Source: Paraburkholderia edwinii
GTDB lineage: Bacteria; Pseudomonadota; Gammaproteobacteria; Burkholderiales; Burkholderiaceae
Direction of reading: 5' to 3'
DNA: 64,000 nt
Assembly (NCBI RefSeq): GCF_019428685.1
Contig: NZ_CP080095.1
Location: 2,542,001 to 2,606,000, forward strand
Positions 17,891-27,633 of this stretch are shown in pieces. Under the pieces are notes generated by a model. That model searched no databases, was not told where the DNA came from, and worked only from the letters and a program-made list of their open reading frames with translations. How positions within the stretch are numbered: the first letter of the stretch is position 1; each line of letters opens with the position of its first letter. Position numbers and translations under genes: made by a program.

Positions 17891-19192
17891 ATGATGGAAA
17901 AAGCGTGGTGGTTCCTGCTGATCGGCACATTGCTCACCTTTATCGCGCTTGCAAGAGGTCCGATCAGGCGCTTGCCGATGACGGGCGCGATGATCTACAT
18001 CGCGGTCGGCTTTGCGATCGGCCCAGCCGGCTCAGGGCTCGTCGCTACCGACCTTGCAAGCCGGCCCGGTCTGCTCGCGGTGCTCGCCGAAATCGGGCTC
18101 GTGGTGTCGCTGTTCTCTATCGGCATGCATCTGCGTGTACCGCTCAGGAACGCGTTGTGGCTGCTGCCGCTGCGTCTGGGCATACCCGCCATGCTTGTCA
18201 CTATCGCGTTGCTGACAGGCTTTTCGCTCGTCGCGACCGGTGCGTCGATCGGCGTGGCACTTTTTCTTGCCGCCGTGCTTGCACCGACCGATCCGGTCCT
18301 TGCCAACGAGCTGCGCGTCGAGCACGCGGGAGACGACGAACCGGTACGCTTCGCGCTATCGGGAGAAGGTGGCCTCAACGACGGCACCGCGTATCCGTTC
18401 GCGTTGCTCGGGCTCGCGCTGTGCGGTGCGCATCAGGCCGGTATCAGCAGCGGCGCGACATTCGCGGGAGTCGCAGTGTGGGGTATCGTCAGCGCGATCG
18501 GTTCTGGCTGGCTGCTTGCAATCGTATTCGTCAAGGCGGTGTTTGTTCTCAGAACGCGGTATGGCGAAGCGATCGGCCTCGACGGCTTTCTCGCGCTCGG
18601 TCTGATGTCCGCGGCGTACGGCGTGGCGATTTTCATTCATGTGTTCGGTTTCGTCGCCGTGTTCGCCGCCGGTGTCGCGCTGCGTCATGAAGAGTTACGC
18701 GCCACAGGCGACAAGCCGCCCGTCGAAGTGCTCGAAAACATGGAGCGCGGAGAAAAATCCGACGTCGCGAAGGACCCCGAGCGCGCGCATGCATACCTTG
18801 CTGAAGCGATGATGGGATTTACGCTCGAGATGGAGCGCATCGCCGAGTTATCGTTGATGCTGGTGACCGGCTGCGTGGTTTCCGCCCATTGGCGCGAAAT
18901 GATTGCGTGGAGCGCAGTGTTGCCGGCGCTGTTTCTGTTTTTCATCGCCCGCCCGTTATCGGTCTGGCTCGTGATGGCCGGCTCGCAGGCCGATCGCCAG
19001 CAGCGACATTTAATCGGCTGGATGGGCATTCGCGGCGTCGGCGCGTTTTACTATATTGCGATGGGTATCGATGAAGCAGGCGAGATGCTGCGTCCGTTGC
19101 TTCCGATGGTGCTCGATGCCATCACGTTGTCGGTGTTTTTACACGGTGCGACCGCGGGCGTCGCGCTCAAGCGCTATTTGCGGAATCGATAA
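17891..19192 (+). CDS. Na+/H+ antiporter, CPA family
   Basis: The 433-residue protein has about twelve membrane segments and CPA1-type features: GAMIYIAVGFAIGP in the second helix, AAVLAPTDPVLANE in the fifth, where the TDP motif is a hallmark, and SGEGGLNDGTAYPFALLG in the sixth, where the ND pair carries ions. There is a polar loop at about 270-300. The role is exchange of protons for Na+ or K+ across the inner membrane. It follows the oxidase operon by 115 bases and may use its proton gradient. A tandem ATG at 17891/17894 leaves a small start ambiguity. Confidence 0.9.
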   Translation: MMEKAWWFLLIGTLLTFIALARGPIRRLPMTGAMIYIAVGFAIGPAGSGLVATDLASRPGLLAVLAEIGLVVSLFSIGMHLRVPLRNALWLLPLRLGIPAMLVTIALLTGFSLVATGASIGVALFLAAVLAPTDPVLANELRVEHAGDDEPVRFALSGEGGLNDGTAYPFALLGLALCGAHQAGISSGATFAGVAVWGIVSAIGSGWLLAIVFVKAVFVLRTRYGEAIGLDGFLALGLMSAAYGVAIFIHVFGFVAVFAAGVALRHEELRATGDKPPVEVLENMERGEKSDVAKDPERAHAYLAEAMMGFTLEMERIAELSLMLVTGCVVSAHWREMIAWSAVLPALFLFFIARPLSVWLVMAGSQADRQQRHLIGWMGIRGVGAFYYIAMGIDEAGEMLRPLLPMVLDAITLSVFLHGATAGVALKRYLRNR

Positions 19193-19215
19193 CGGCCTTT
19201 CGCGCCGCCCGGCAG

Positions 19216-19815
19216 TTACGCGTATTCGCGGCTTCGCCCTCGCCGGCGCGCCGACGATCGGCCGAAAATCCCGCTCACTGCAAAAACGGCAAGGCCTGTG
19301 AGCACGGCTGCTGCAATTGGAAAAGTGCCTGCCGTGTGCACCGCGACGTCGATCGGACGCTCGCCGAGCAATTGCATTCGCCGTCGCGTCATTGCCGCGC
19401 CCAGCGACGACAGTTCGTTCTTCAGCGACCGCTCGGCCATCGGAAGCAGAACGGTTTCTTCGTCGGCGACGTGATGAATTGTGATGCGCATCAGTTGCAT
19501 GAAAAGCCCGTCGTAGGCGGCGTTTTCTGGCCCCATCGAGCGCAGCTTCTCGATCATCTCGCGCATTTCATTATGCTCAGGCTTACTCTTTTTCACCGCG
19601 TCATTGTCGGGCGCGACGCGCGCGACCGCTGGATAAAAGATCTCTTCTTCCAGTTGCGCGTGAATTTCGAGTGCTGTGCATACCGAGCCCACGATTGCGC
19701 GTTTGCGCCACCACGGGCTCGACAGGCGATAGCGGTGAAAAGCGCACAGCACGTGCGTATGGTCCATCCGGATCATCGATGTGATCGTCGGGGAGGCTGA
19801 ACTGAGATCGGTCAT
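19216..19815 (-). CDS. Hemerythrin-domain protein with C-terminal membrane helix
   Basis: This 199-residue protein begins with a hemerythrin/HHE domain: RMDHTHVLCAFHRY, HAQLEEEIFYPAV, KPEHNEMREMIEKL and TIHHVADEETVLLP supply the His, Glu and Asp ligands of a di-iron centre. A C-terminal hydrophobic segment (about 165-185) followed by Arg residues suggests anchoring at the inner membrane. Such proteins bind O2 or NO, or repair iron-sulfur centres. The ATG at 19815 is preceded by AAGAGAAAG. It ends close to the antiporter gene, convergent with it. Confidence 0.85.
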   Translation of the reverse strand: MTDLSSASPTITSMIRMDHTHVLCAFHRYRLSSPWWRKRAIVGSVCTALEIHAQLEEEIFYPAVARVAPDNDAVKKSKPEHNEMREMIEKLRSMGPENAAYDGLFMQLMRITIHHVADEETVLLPMAERSLKNELSSLGAAMTRRRMQLLGERPIDVAVHTAGTFPIAAAVLTGLAVFAVSGIFGRSSARRRGRSREYA

Positions 19816-19985
19816 GGCTTTCTCTTGCGGTCTTGTGGGCGGCCTGCGTGGCATTTCAGATGCGACGGCCTCCTAACGCCCGAGCATTTCGCGTTCCCAC
19901 TTCAGCTCGAACCGTACCCGTACGTATCGCGTTCACGGCTTCAATACAACCTTGATGCAACCGTCTTCCGATGCGTGCGCCGCTG

Positions 19986-20867
19986 TCACGACTTCGCGCT
20001 CGGCTCCGACATGCCGAGTTCCGCACCGGTTTGCGGGTCGGACGATGGATCTGACGCGAGGCGCTGCTGCATCGCCTTGAGTGCGGCCTGCTGTTTCTTC
20101 TCGAGCTTGACGGCAGCGAGGCCGTCGCCGCCGTCGACCGCGGGCTCCGGCTCACCGATGAACTCGAGGCCGCTGCCTTCGTTCCACGGACCCATTTGCG
20201 GTGGCTCACCCTGCGACATCTTCAGATACGCGTTGGCAAATTGCGGCACCGGCGGCATCTTGCCCGGCGGGAAGTTGCCGACGATCGAATACAGCGCCTT
20301 TTCGAACGACTTCTGATGCGAGACCTCGCGTGTCATCAGGAAGCCGAGCGCTTCGCGAATGCCCGCATCGTCGGTCACGTTGATGAGGCGCTCATAGATG
20401 ATCTTCGCGCGCGCTTCCGCAGCGATATTCGAGCGCAAGTCGGCCGTGGGCTCGCCGATCGTATCGATATACGCGGCAGTCCAGGGCACACCTGCCGAGT
20501 TGGTCAGCGGTGTACCGGCGCCGTACAGCACCTGCGTGACGTGGCTATCGTTGCCGGCGCCATTGAGCTTGCGATACATCTCGGCCTGCGCGTCGACGGC
20601 TTCCGCGAGTTCGCCCTTCGCGCCGCGATTGAGCATCGCGACAATCGATCCGATGATTTCGAGGTGGCTCAGTTCTTCGGTCGCGATGTCGTACAGCATA
20701 TCCTTGCGACCCGGATCTTCCTCGGTGACGGCCTGCGTGAAATAGCGCATGGCGGCGGCGAGCTCGCCTTGCGGACCGCCGAACTGTTCGAGCAGAAGAT
20801 TTGCGAGTCCGGGATCGGCCTGGGCGACGCGAACCGTGTATTGCAGACGTTTGTTGTGCATGAACAT
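19986..20867 (-). CDS. Manganese catalase
   Basis: The 293-residue enzyme belongs to the non-heme di-manganese catalases. Ligand motifs include GGPQGELAAAMRYFTQA, ATEELSHLEIIGS and LMTREVSHQKSFEKAL, which provide the Glu and His bridging set. The C-terminal tail has the PPVPQFANAYLKMS motif typical of the family. It destroys hydrogen peroxide in the cytoplasm and is insensitive to cyanide. AAGGAG lies eight bases before the ATG at 20867. The neighbouring hemerythrin and ferritin-like genes point to an oxidative-stress group. Confidence 0.93.
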   Translation of the reverse strand: MFMHNKRLQYTVRVAQADPGLANLLLEQFGGPQGELAAAMRYFTQAVTEEDPGRKDMLYDIATEELSHLEIIGSIVAMLNRGAKGELAEAVDAQAEMYRKLNGAGNDSHVTQVLYGAGTPLTNSAGVPWTAAYIDTIGEPTADLRSNIAAEARAKIIYERLINVTDDAGIREALGFLMTREVSHQKSFEKALYSIVGNFPPGKMPPVPQFANAYLKMSQGEPPQMGPWNEGSGLEFIGEPEPAVDGGDGLAAVKLEKKQQAALKAMQQRLASDPSSDPQTGAELGMSEPSAKS

Positions 20868-21099
20868 GGAGACGCTCCTTGACGAATGATCCAAGAATGA
20901 TTGCCGGGAGGTGGCGCGTTGGCTGCCGCATCACACGTTCCTGACGCAGGGCGGGGCAAGCTATATTTCCGGAGCGACGATCGCGGTCACGGGTGGGGCG
21001 CCGATGCTCTGAGCTGGCGCGCATCGCACCAATGGCGGATAAGCGTTCGTATCCAGTGGACTCTGCGCTCGCGGCAACAGGGCGGCGGACAACGTTTGT

Positions 21100-21393
21100 T
21101 TATCGGCGCTGCTGCCTGGTTATCTTGAGCGTTTCCTCAGGCCGATAGCTGCTTACAGCGAGCGCACCCTCCGCGCATCCCCGCTTCGTGAGGTCTTGAA
21201 TCAGAAAAGCGCGGAATTGATCCAACGCGTCCGACCCGCGATTTTCGATAAACCCATCCAGTACTTCAGCGACGGCCGCATCAGTGCTTTTTGATGATGT
21301 TGTACTGGAGATGTGCGACGCGCCTCGCGCAAGTTCAACCTTGAATGCAAGCCTCAACAGTATTTCCGGACAGGTCCGGGCTGACTTAGGCAT
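21100..21393 (-). CDS. Uncharacterised 97-residue protein, intact member of a duplicated family
   Basis: I do not recognise the family. The product is soluble, mixed-charge and about 97 residues long. It has a basic N-terminal half (LRLAFKVELARGASH) and a helical C-terminal half (AAVAEVLDGFIENRG, LDQFRAFLIQDLTKRG). GAGG upstream of the ATG at 21393 and the matching start in the decayed copy near 390-570 support this start over the longer frame from 21582. Preservation of AFKVE-ARGASHISS in both copies suggests a constrained element, perhaps for nucleic-acid binding; that is only a guess. Confidence 0.6.
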   Translation of the reverse strand: MPKSARTCPEILLRLAFKVELARGASHISSTTSSKSTDAAVAEVLDGFIENRGSDALDQFRAFLIQDLTKRGCAEGALAVSSYRPEETLKITRQQRR

Positions 21394-21803
21394 TTCGACC
21401 TCGCAATCTTTAACGGCATCGGTTGTATTAGCGCAACACTGCGTTCGGCAATTTACCCGACGGTCGCGACGGTGCTTATCGTATTCCGCAGCGAGACCGA
21501 TTTGGGCTGCACCGGGCGTCCGGAAGTCATGGTTTATGCGCGGCCCCGGAGCAAGCGGCGATTGAGCATCTGACACACCCAAATCGGGTCACGAGTCTAT
21601 CGGCGTGGAGAACCGTGAAAGCTGTAATTCAAAGGTTTGAGAATTGCGTGCATGACCGTTGCCGGGAGTAACCGGAGGCAACGAAAGTCCTGCGCAGAGC
21701 CGGTGCAACGAGAAAATGACTTACTCGTGGCGAGTTATAGTTTCATACGTGTCGTAAAGGCCAATGCTCACTTTATCGGGCTATTCCAGCGAGGCATTTT
21801 TCC
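21394..21803. other. Divergent intergenic region
   Basis: A 410-base gap separates the minus-strand small gene and the plus-strand pseudo-receiver gene. AT-rich patches around 21725-21790 may hold the promoter for the signalling genes. No gene is supported. Confidence 0.4.
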
Positions 21804-22403
21804 ATGGACAGGCGTGATGCATTCGACGTGTCGCTGCGCGAACTCAACCGCGCCTTCGACGCGGTAAGTGTCGCCCATTCGAGATGCGGGGAAGATTCGC
21901 TCGCCTTCGCGCGCGCACACGAGCGCTACCGCATTGCAGTCCTCAAATGGAAGTCTGACCATACAGCGCTCGCTGCCGACGGCGCTCGCGTTGTGCTGGA
22001 GGATATTGGTCGCGGACGGCGCGTGCTGGTGCTTTCCCGGCAGCATGAGCCAGTCGCCGAATCCATCTTCAGTTTTTCGCTGATACGCGGATTTGATGCG
22101 ACGCTTGAGGACTGCGCCAACCTTGCCCGCTGCCCGGTTTCGAGCCGCGTACAGCTCGCATTCCTCGATGGGGATTGCCATATTGCATCCAAGGTAAAAG
22201 CGATCGAGCTGATCAGGATAAACAGCCCGCAATGCCGCATCGCCGTTCTGTCGAGGACGCCTTCCCCATTCACTACCTGGCCTGGTGTCGATGCGGTCAT
22301 TGACCGTCCCACATCGCTGAAGCACATCGTCGAGGTTTTTTGCCAACTGGTTGCGACGGTCGAGCATGTATCTCCGGTTCAGGAATCCATGAAGGCGTGC
22401 TAG
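21804..22403 (+). CDS. Pseudo-receiver-like signalling protein
   Basis: This 199-residue protein has an N-terminal helical region (1-70) and a C-terminal part (about 72-190) patterned like a receiver domain: RRVLVLSR in strand one, LAFLDGD where the phosphoacceptor strand should be, CRIAVLSRTPS, and DAVIDRPTSLKHIVEVF. The acidic pair of strand one is missing and the conserved Lys is replaced by Arg in DRPTS, so normal phosphotransfer is unlikely. It lies 39 bases before a hybrid kinase gene on the same strand and probably works with it. GAGG precedes the ATG. The receiver assignment is by pattern only. Confidence 0.55.
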   Translation: MDRRDAFDVSLRELNRAFDAVSVAHSRCGEDSLAFARAHERYRIAVLKWKSDHTALAADGARVVLEDIGRGRRVLVLSRQHEPVAESIFSFSLIRGFDATLEDCANLARCPVSSRVQLAFLDGDCHIASKVKAIELIRINSPQCRIAVLSRTPSPFTTWPGVDAVIDRPTSLKHIVEVFCQLVATVEHVSPVQESMKAC

Positions 22404-22442
22404 GGTGCGGACGCATCGCAAACTTGCGGGCTTCAACATCAA

Positions 22443-24845
22443 ATGGGAAATCCGATGAACGGCGACCAGAGAGACGATAGCGATTCGTCATGGATGCAGT
22501 CCCTGATCACGCGGGTCTCCGAATACGCGATCTTCCGTCTCACAAAGGAAGGGGAAATTGCCAGCTGGAACCCCGGTGCGAGACGTATTAAGGGCTACGA
22601 GGCAGACGAGGTCATTGGCCGACACTTCTCCTTGTTTTACACGGAGGACGATCGGCGCAACGGCGTACCGGAGGCCGCGCTGCACGCCGCGCGGGAGCAC
22701 GGTCAATACGAAACAGAGGGATGGCGCCTACGTAAGGACGGAACGCGTTTCTGGGCGAGCGTGCTCATCACGGCACTCTATGCTGCCGACGACACATGGG
22801 TCGGCTTTGGAAAGATCGTCCGCGACACGACTGACAAACGTCTCGCCCATGAGGCTGTGATCGAAAGCGAGCGGCGTTTCAGGCTGCTGGTCCAGGGTGT
22901 GACCGATTACTCGATCTTCATGCTGTCGCCCGAGGGGCACGTGACAAACTGGAACCTCGGGGCGGCGCGTATCAAGGGCTATGAAGCAACCGAAATTATT
23001 GGAACGCATTTCCGGCAGTTCTACACGCCTGAGGATGTGGCTCAAGGGCTACCGGAGCGCAGTCTGGGCACGGCCGCTACGGAAGGGCGCTTCGAAACCG
23101 AGGGGTGGCGGGTCAGGAAAGACGGCAGCCGGTTCTGGGCCAATGTTGTTATTGATGCAATCCGCGATGAAGGAGGGCAACTGGTCGGCTTTGCCAAAAT
23201 TACACGCGATGTGACGGAGCGCAAGACCGCCCATGAAGAGCTCGAAAAGGCGCGCGCTGCCCTGCTTCAGTCGCAGAAAATGGAGGCGCTTGGCAAACTG
23301 ACTGGCGGCGTCGCCCATGATTTCAACAATGTGCTGCAGGTCTTGCGCGGAAATCTTGAACTGCTCGAAGGACGCCACGGCCGCGATGCCTGGACAAGGG
23401 AGCGTCTTAACAAGGCGATCGAAGCGCTTGAGCATGGGGCAAACCTCGCGTCCCAACTGCTCGCGTTCGGGCGGCGCCAGGCGTTGGATCCGATCGTTGT
23501 CAACCTGGCAGTCATGCTGCGTAGCATGGATGACCTGCTCAGGCGGGCGTTGGGTGAAGTCGTCAACGTGGAAACGGTTATTGCCGGAGGGCTGTGGAAC
23601 ACGCTGGTCGACCCGAATCATCTTGAGAATGTAGTCCTGAATCTTGCCATCAACGCTCGCGACGCCATGCCGGAAGGCGGCAAGCTGACACTCGAGCTGT
23701 CGAACGCGATGCTCGACGATCACTACAGCGCACTCGCCGCGGACGTTCTCGAGGGGCAATACGTGTTGCTGGCGATCACCGACACCGGGATGGGTATGCC
23801 CCCGGACGTACTCGAGCGCGCTTTCGAGCCGTTCTTTACGACCAAGCCGGAAGGACAAGGTACAGGCCTGGGGCTGAGCATGGCGTATGGTTTCGTCAAG
23901 CAGAGTGGAGGCCATATCAGGATATATAGCGAGCCTGGACTCGGAACAACCGTGAAAATCTATCTGCCTCGCTCAACGGAGAGCGTCGCGGATCTCGAAC
24001 CGGCACAACCGGTTACGCTCACCGGTGGGTCGGAAACCATTCTTGTCGTCGAAGACGACCGGCGTGTGCAGGCAACCGTGGTTGAAACGCTCAGGCAGCT
24101 AGGCTATACGGTGCTTAAAGCACACGATGCACAAAGCGCACTCGCGATCGTGCAGAGCGGCGCACATATTGACCTGATATTCACGGATGTCGTGATGCCC
24201 GGTACGATACGCAGCACCGAACTTGCGAAGATGGCGACCCGCGTGCTGCCACATGTCAAGGTTCTTTTTACGTCGGGCTATACGCAGAACGCGATTGTGC
24301 ATGGTGGTCGGCTTGACCCGGGTGTTCACCTGCTTAGCAAGCCTTATAGCCGGGAGCAGCTCGCATCGAAAATCCACCGGCTCCTTGGTCCGGCGCGCTC
24401 GAAGAAAAATGCTCTGACGGCGGAGCCGGCTGGAGCCGCGCCGTCAGCCGCTTCTCAAGCGCCAGCAGGACTGTCAATTCTCATTGTTGATGATGATGCT
24501 ACTTCGCGAGAGGCTGTCAGCGAATTGTTGGGCGCCATGGGCTATGACGTTAGACAGGCGGCTCATGCAGAAGAGGCGACACATATGCTGGCGACGGAAG
24601 AACCGGATGTGCTTCTTACAGATATCGTGCTTCCTGGCCGGTCGGGCATTGAGCTCGCCAGGATGGCGCTTGAGCGTTATCCGGACATCAGGATAGTGTT
24701 TGCGTCGGGCGGTGAAGCTCCCTCTCCCGAAGAGGTGGGGTTCGCATGTGCATCACTTCGCAAGCCATTCGGCGCAGAACAGTTGCATGCGCTTATCGCA
24801 AGGATGCGCGAACAGACGGTGGATGAAAAGACAGGAGGGTCGTAG
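22443..24845 (+). CDS. Hybrid sensor histidine kinase, PAS-PAS-HisKA-ATPase-REC-REC
   Basis: This is a soluble 800-residue hybrid kinase. Two very similar PAS domains (about 20-135 and 148-262) share the GYEA-E-IG-HF and ETEGWR-RKDG motifs. The HisKA helix has the phospho-acceptor His292 in GGVAHDFNN. The ATPase domain carries Asn404 in the N box, DTGMGMP from 447 and GTGLGLS near 474. Two receivers follow with phosphoacceptors Asp582 and Asp727. There is no DNA-binding output, so it must relay phosphate to a partner or act by protein contact. PAS domains of this type often sense light, oxygen or redox state. Confidence 0.93.
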   Translation: MGNPMNGDQRDDSDSSWMQSLITRVSEYAIFRLTKEGEIASWNPGARRIKGYEADEVIGRHFSLFYTEDDRRNGVPEAALHAAREHGQYETEGWRLRKDGTRFWASVLITALYAADDTWVGFGKIVRDTTDKRLAHEAVIESERRFRLLVQGVTDYSIFMLSPEGHVTNWNLGAARIKGYEATEIIGTHFRQFYTPEDVAQGLPERSLGTAATEGRFETEGWRVRKDGSRFWANVVIDAIRDEGGQLVGFAKITRDVTERKTAHEELEKARAALLQSQKMEALGKLTGGVAHDFNNVLQVLRGNLELLEGRHGRDAWTRERLNKAIEALEHGANLASQLLAFGRRQALDPIVVNLAVMLRSMDDLLRRALGEVVNVETVIAGGLWNTLVDPNHLENVVLNLAINARDAMPEGGKLTLELSNAMLDDHYSALAADVLEGQYVLLAITDTGMGMPPDVLERAFEPFFTTKPEGQGTGLGLSMAYGFVKQSGGHIRIYSEPGLGTTVKIYLPRSTESVADLEPAQPVTLTGGSETILVVEDDRRVQATVVETLRQLGYTVLKAHDAQSALAIVQSGAHIDLIFTDVVMPGTIRSTELAKMATRVLPHVKVLFTSGYTQNAIVHGGRLDPGVHLLSKPYSREQLASKIHRLLGPARSKKNALTAEPAGAAPSAASQAPAGLSILIVDDDATSREAVSELLGAMGYDVRQAAHAEEATHMLATEEPDVLLTDIVLPGRSGIELARMALERYPDIRIVFASGGEAPSPEEVGFACASLRKPFGAEQLHALIARMREQTVDEKTGGS

Positions 24846-25069
24846 GCTCATCCCCTGCTGAAGGCGCGGCGCTTGCTCTTGCTGCGCGTGTTGTCGTGCA
24901 GAAGCGTGAATGTCCACGAATCGGGCACGCGTTAAAGCGCCGGCGGCGAGATGCTTGCCCGTCGGCCCCTAACGGCCCGCTATGCGAAAGGCAGTGGAAC
25001 ACCAGATGCTCGATGTGATGGCCGCGCGAGCGGCCGCCACCGATCGCAGCACCCATCTGGAGAATCCGA

Positions 25070-26206
25070 ATGAAAGCGCTAGTCTATGAAGGACCGCGAA
25101 ACGTCGTCATCAAGGAGATGCCCGACGCAAAGATCGAAAAGCCAACCGACGTGCTCGTCAAGATCACCACGACGAACATCTGCGGCTCCGATCTGCATAT
25201 GTACGAAGGCCACACGAATATGGAGAGCGGGCGCATTCTCGGTCACGAGAACCTGGGCGTGGTCGTCGAGACGGGCAGTGCCGTCGAACGCGTGAAGGTC
25301 GGCGACCGCGTCTGCGTGCCGTTCAATATCGGCTGTGGCTTCTGCAAGAACTGCGAGCGCGGCCTCACGGGTTTTTGCCTGACGGCCAATCCGGGCATGG
25401 CCGGCGCTGCATACGGGTTCGCGGGCATGGGGCCTTATAGCGGCGGGCAGGCCGAATATTTGCGCGTGCCGTTTGGCGACTATAACTGCCTGCTGCTGCC
25501 GCCCGATGCCGAAGAAAAGGAAAACGACTACGTGATGCTGACCGACATCTTTCCAACCGGCTATCACGCGACCGTGCTTGCCGGCGTCGAGGCTGGCGAC
25601 AGCGTCGTGATCTACGGCGCGGGACCGGTCGGCCTGATGGCGACGATCTCTTCTGCACTCAAAGGCGCGAGCAAGATCATGGTGGTCGACACGCATCCGG
25701 ACCGGCTCAAGCTTGCCGAGAAGCTCGGTGCGATTCCAATCGACGACAGCGACGGCAGTTCTGCCGACCAGGTGCTCGAGCTGACGGGCGGCGAAGGCGC
25801 TGACCGCGGCTGCGAGTGCGTCGGCTATCAGTGCAGCTGCAAGGGACACGAAGTGCCGCATCTGACGATGAACAATCTCGTGAAGGCCGTGCGGCCAACG
25901 GGTGGCATTGGTGTGGTCGGCGTGTTCGTCGCGGAAGATCCAGGCTCTCCGGACAAGCTGATGAAGGAAGGCAAACTGGCGTTCGACTTTGGCCAATTCT
26001 GGATGAAAGGCCAGCATATGGCGACGGGGCAGGCGAACGTCAAAGCCTATAACCGCAAGCTGCGCGATCTGATCGCGGCCGGCAAGGTGAAACCGTCGAC
26101 GATCATTTCGCACGAGCTGCCGTTGGAGAAGGCGCCCGAGGGATACGAAAATTTCGACGAGCGCAAGGACGGGTGGACAAAGGTTGTGCTGAAGGCCGCG
26201 GCTTGA
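25070..26206 (+). CDS. Glutathione-independent formaldehyde dehydrogenase-like
   Basis: The 378-residue protein is a zinc-dependent medium-chain dehydrogenase. The catalytic zinc site is in NICGSDLHMYEGH and GHENLG, the structural zinc motif in CGFCKNCERGLTGFC, and the NAD fold in YGAGPVGLMA. The insertion with CECVGYQCSC and the overall length match the glutathione-independent formaldehyde dehydrogenases of Pseudomonas and Burkholderia. It probably oxidises formaldehyde or other small aldehydes with NAD+. GGAG eight bases before the ATG supports the start. It is monocistronic; a related enzyme is at 42480. Confidence 0.9.
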   Translation: MKALVYEGPRNVVIKEMPDAKIEKPTDVLVKITTTNICGSDLHMYEGHTNMESGRILGHENLGVVVETGSAVERVKVGDRVCVPFNIGCGFCKNCERGLTGFCLTANPGMAGAAYGFAGMGPYSGGQAEYLRVPFGDYNCLLLPPDAEEKENDYVMLTDIFPTGYHATVLAGVEAGDSVVIYGAGPVGLMATISSALKGASKIMVVDTHPDRLKLAEKLGAIPIDDSDGSSADQVLELTGGEGADRGCECVGYQCSCKGHEVPHLTMNNLVKAVRPTGGIGVVGVFVAEDPGSPDKLMKEGKLAFDFGQFWMKGQHMATGQANVKAYNRKLRDLIAAGKVKPSTIISHELPLEKAPEGYENFDERKDGWTKVVLKAAA

Positions 26207-26337
26207 TGCGGGATGTCTCGGGTTCGAGTTGACACCCGTCCGAGGTTGCGGCGATCTCGTTTCGCACCTCGATGCACGTGCCCGGTTCGCGCCGAATCGG
26301 GCATGACCGCGGGATTCCCATATCACCGCGATCGAAC

Positions 26338-27633
26338 CTATACCCATTCGACGATGAAATGCGCAACCAGCGCAGCGCCCGTGACGATCGTCGCCAGCCA
26401 GCAAAGCATGCGCAGCGACCAGTGCGCGACGAGATCGCCCACAGCCGCGCGTTTGGAACTTAGCAGCACTAGCAACACGAGCACAGGTGTCATCGTCATG
26501 CCGTTGACGACCGCGCTCCAGTAAAGCGCGATGACGGGATCGATGCTGAACATTGTCATCGCGACGGCCAGCGCGATACCGATCGCGGTGATGACGACGA
26601 GCAAAAAGGCAATGCGAGTGTTGCGTCTTTCGCCACGCTGCCAGTCGAAAGCGCTGGCGGCGGCCTGTGCGGCGGAGCCCGCGAGCGGGGGCAGCGCGAG
26701 CAGCGCCGAACCGATCACGGCCAGAGCGAGAACCTGTGGCGCGAACCCATGCGCAAAAGGCTCGAGCACGTGTTCAAGCCGCACGCGTTCGCCGGGCGAC
26801 GGATGCGAAAATTCGAACACGGCGGCAGAAGCGATCATGATCGCCAGTGCAACGGCATTCGATAGCGCAGTTCTTAGCGCCGTGTCCTTGCGCAGTTTGC
26901 GTAACTCCTGATCCGAGCGGGCCGAAGACGCCGACGGTGCACCTTCCTTGCGCTCTTCCACCTCCTGCTCGGCCTGCGAGAACAGCAGGTATGGGCTGAT
27001 CGTCGTGCCGAGCAGCGCAAGCAGCATCGTCGTATAGTCCTTCGTCCAGACAAGCCGCGGAACGAACGCGCGAATCGCGACGGTGTGCCACGGCACCTGA
27101 AGCCACAGAACAACGCCGACATAACCAAACATGCCCAGCACCAGCCATTGAACCGCCCGCGCATAACGCGCGTAGGGAACGCACCATTGCAATACCAGCG
27201 ACGCGGCGCCGCACAACAACGACAGCAATGCGGCGGAGCCGCCCACTACGGCATGCAGGGCCGTACCCATCGCCAGTACGTCGACGGCGATGTTGAAAGT
27301 ATTGGCGATCAGGAATCGCGCGACGCCGAAATAGAAAAAGACGGGAGCATAGTGCTCCCGCATGTTGTCCGTCAGTCCCTTGCCGGTGATCGATGCGACG
27401 CGTGCGGAAATCAACTGAAGCGCGATCATCGATGGATAGGACAGTATGCACACCCATAGCAGGTCATAGCGAAACCACGCGCCGGCAAGCGTGTAAGTGG
27501 CGATGCCGCTCGGGTCGTTGTCGGTGCCGAGCGTCGTTAGGCCTGGCCCGACGTCGGCAGCCCACGAACGTGCTGGCCGCTCGGTGCGCTTGTCGTTTGC
27601 GCGCAGAGCCTGCTTGTCCGGATGACGATTCAT
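26338..27633 (-). CDS. Nramp-family divalent metal transporter, atypical
   Basis: The 431-residue protein has about eleven membrane helices in the Nramp order. The first helix reads GTDNDPSGIATY, where canonical Nramp proteins have DPGN, and helix six reads TTISPYLLFSQA, lacking the metal-binding Met of the MPH motif. A charged cytoplasmic loop, EEVEERKEGAPS-like, follows. Loss of the Met often goes with transport of Mg2+, Al3+ or Mn2+ instead of softer metals in related branches; the substrate is unknown. The ATG at 27633 fits the family length; 27672 is an alternative start. Confidence 0.82.
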   Translation of the reverse strand: MNRHPDKQALRANDKRTERPARSWAADVGPGLTTLGTDNDPSGIATYTLAGAWFRYDLLWVCILSYPSMIALQLISARVASITGKGLTDNMREHYAPVFFYFGVARFLIANTFNIAVDVLAMGTALHAVVGGSAALLSLLCGAASLVLQWCVPYARYARAVQWLVLGMFGYVGVVLWLQVPWHTVAIRAFVPRLVWTKDYTTMLLALLGTTISPYLLFSQAEQEVEERKEGAPSASSARSDQELRKLRKDTALRTALSNAVALAIMIASAAVFEFSHPSPGERVRLEHVLEPFAHGFAPQVLALAVIGSALLALPPLAGSAAQAAASAFDWQRGERRNTRIAFLLVVITAIGIALAVAMTMFSIDPVIALYWSAVVNGMTMTPVLVLLVLLSSKRAAVGDLVAHWSLRMLCWLATIVTGAALVAHFIVEWV

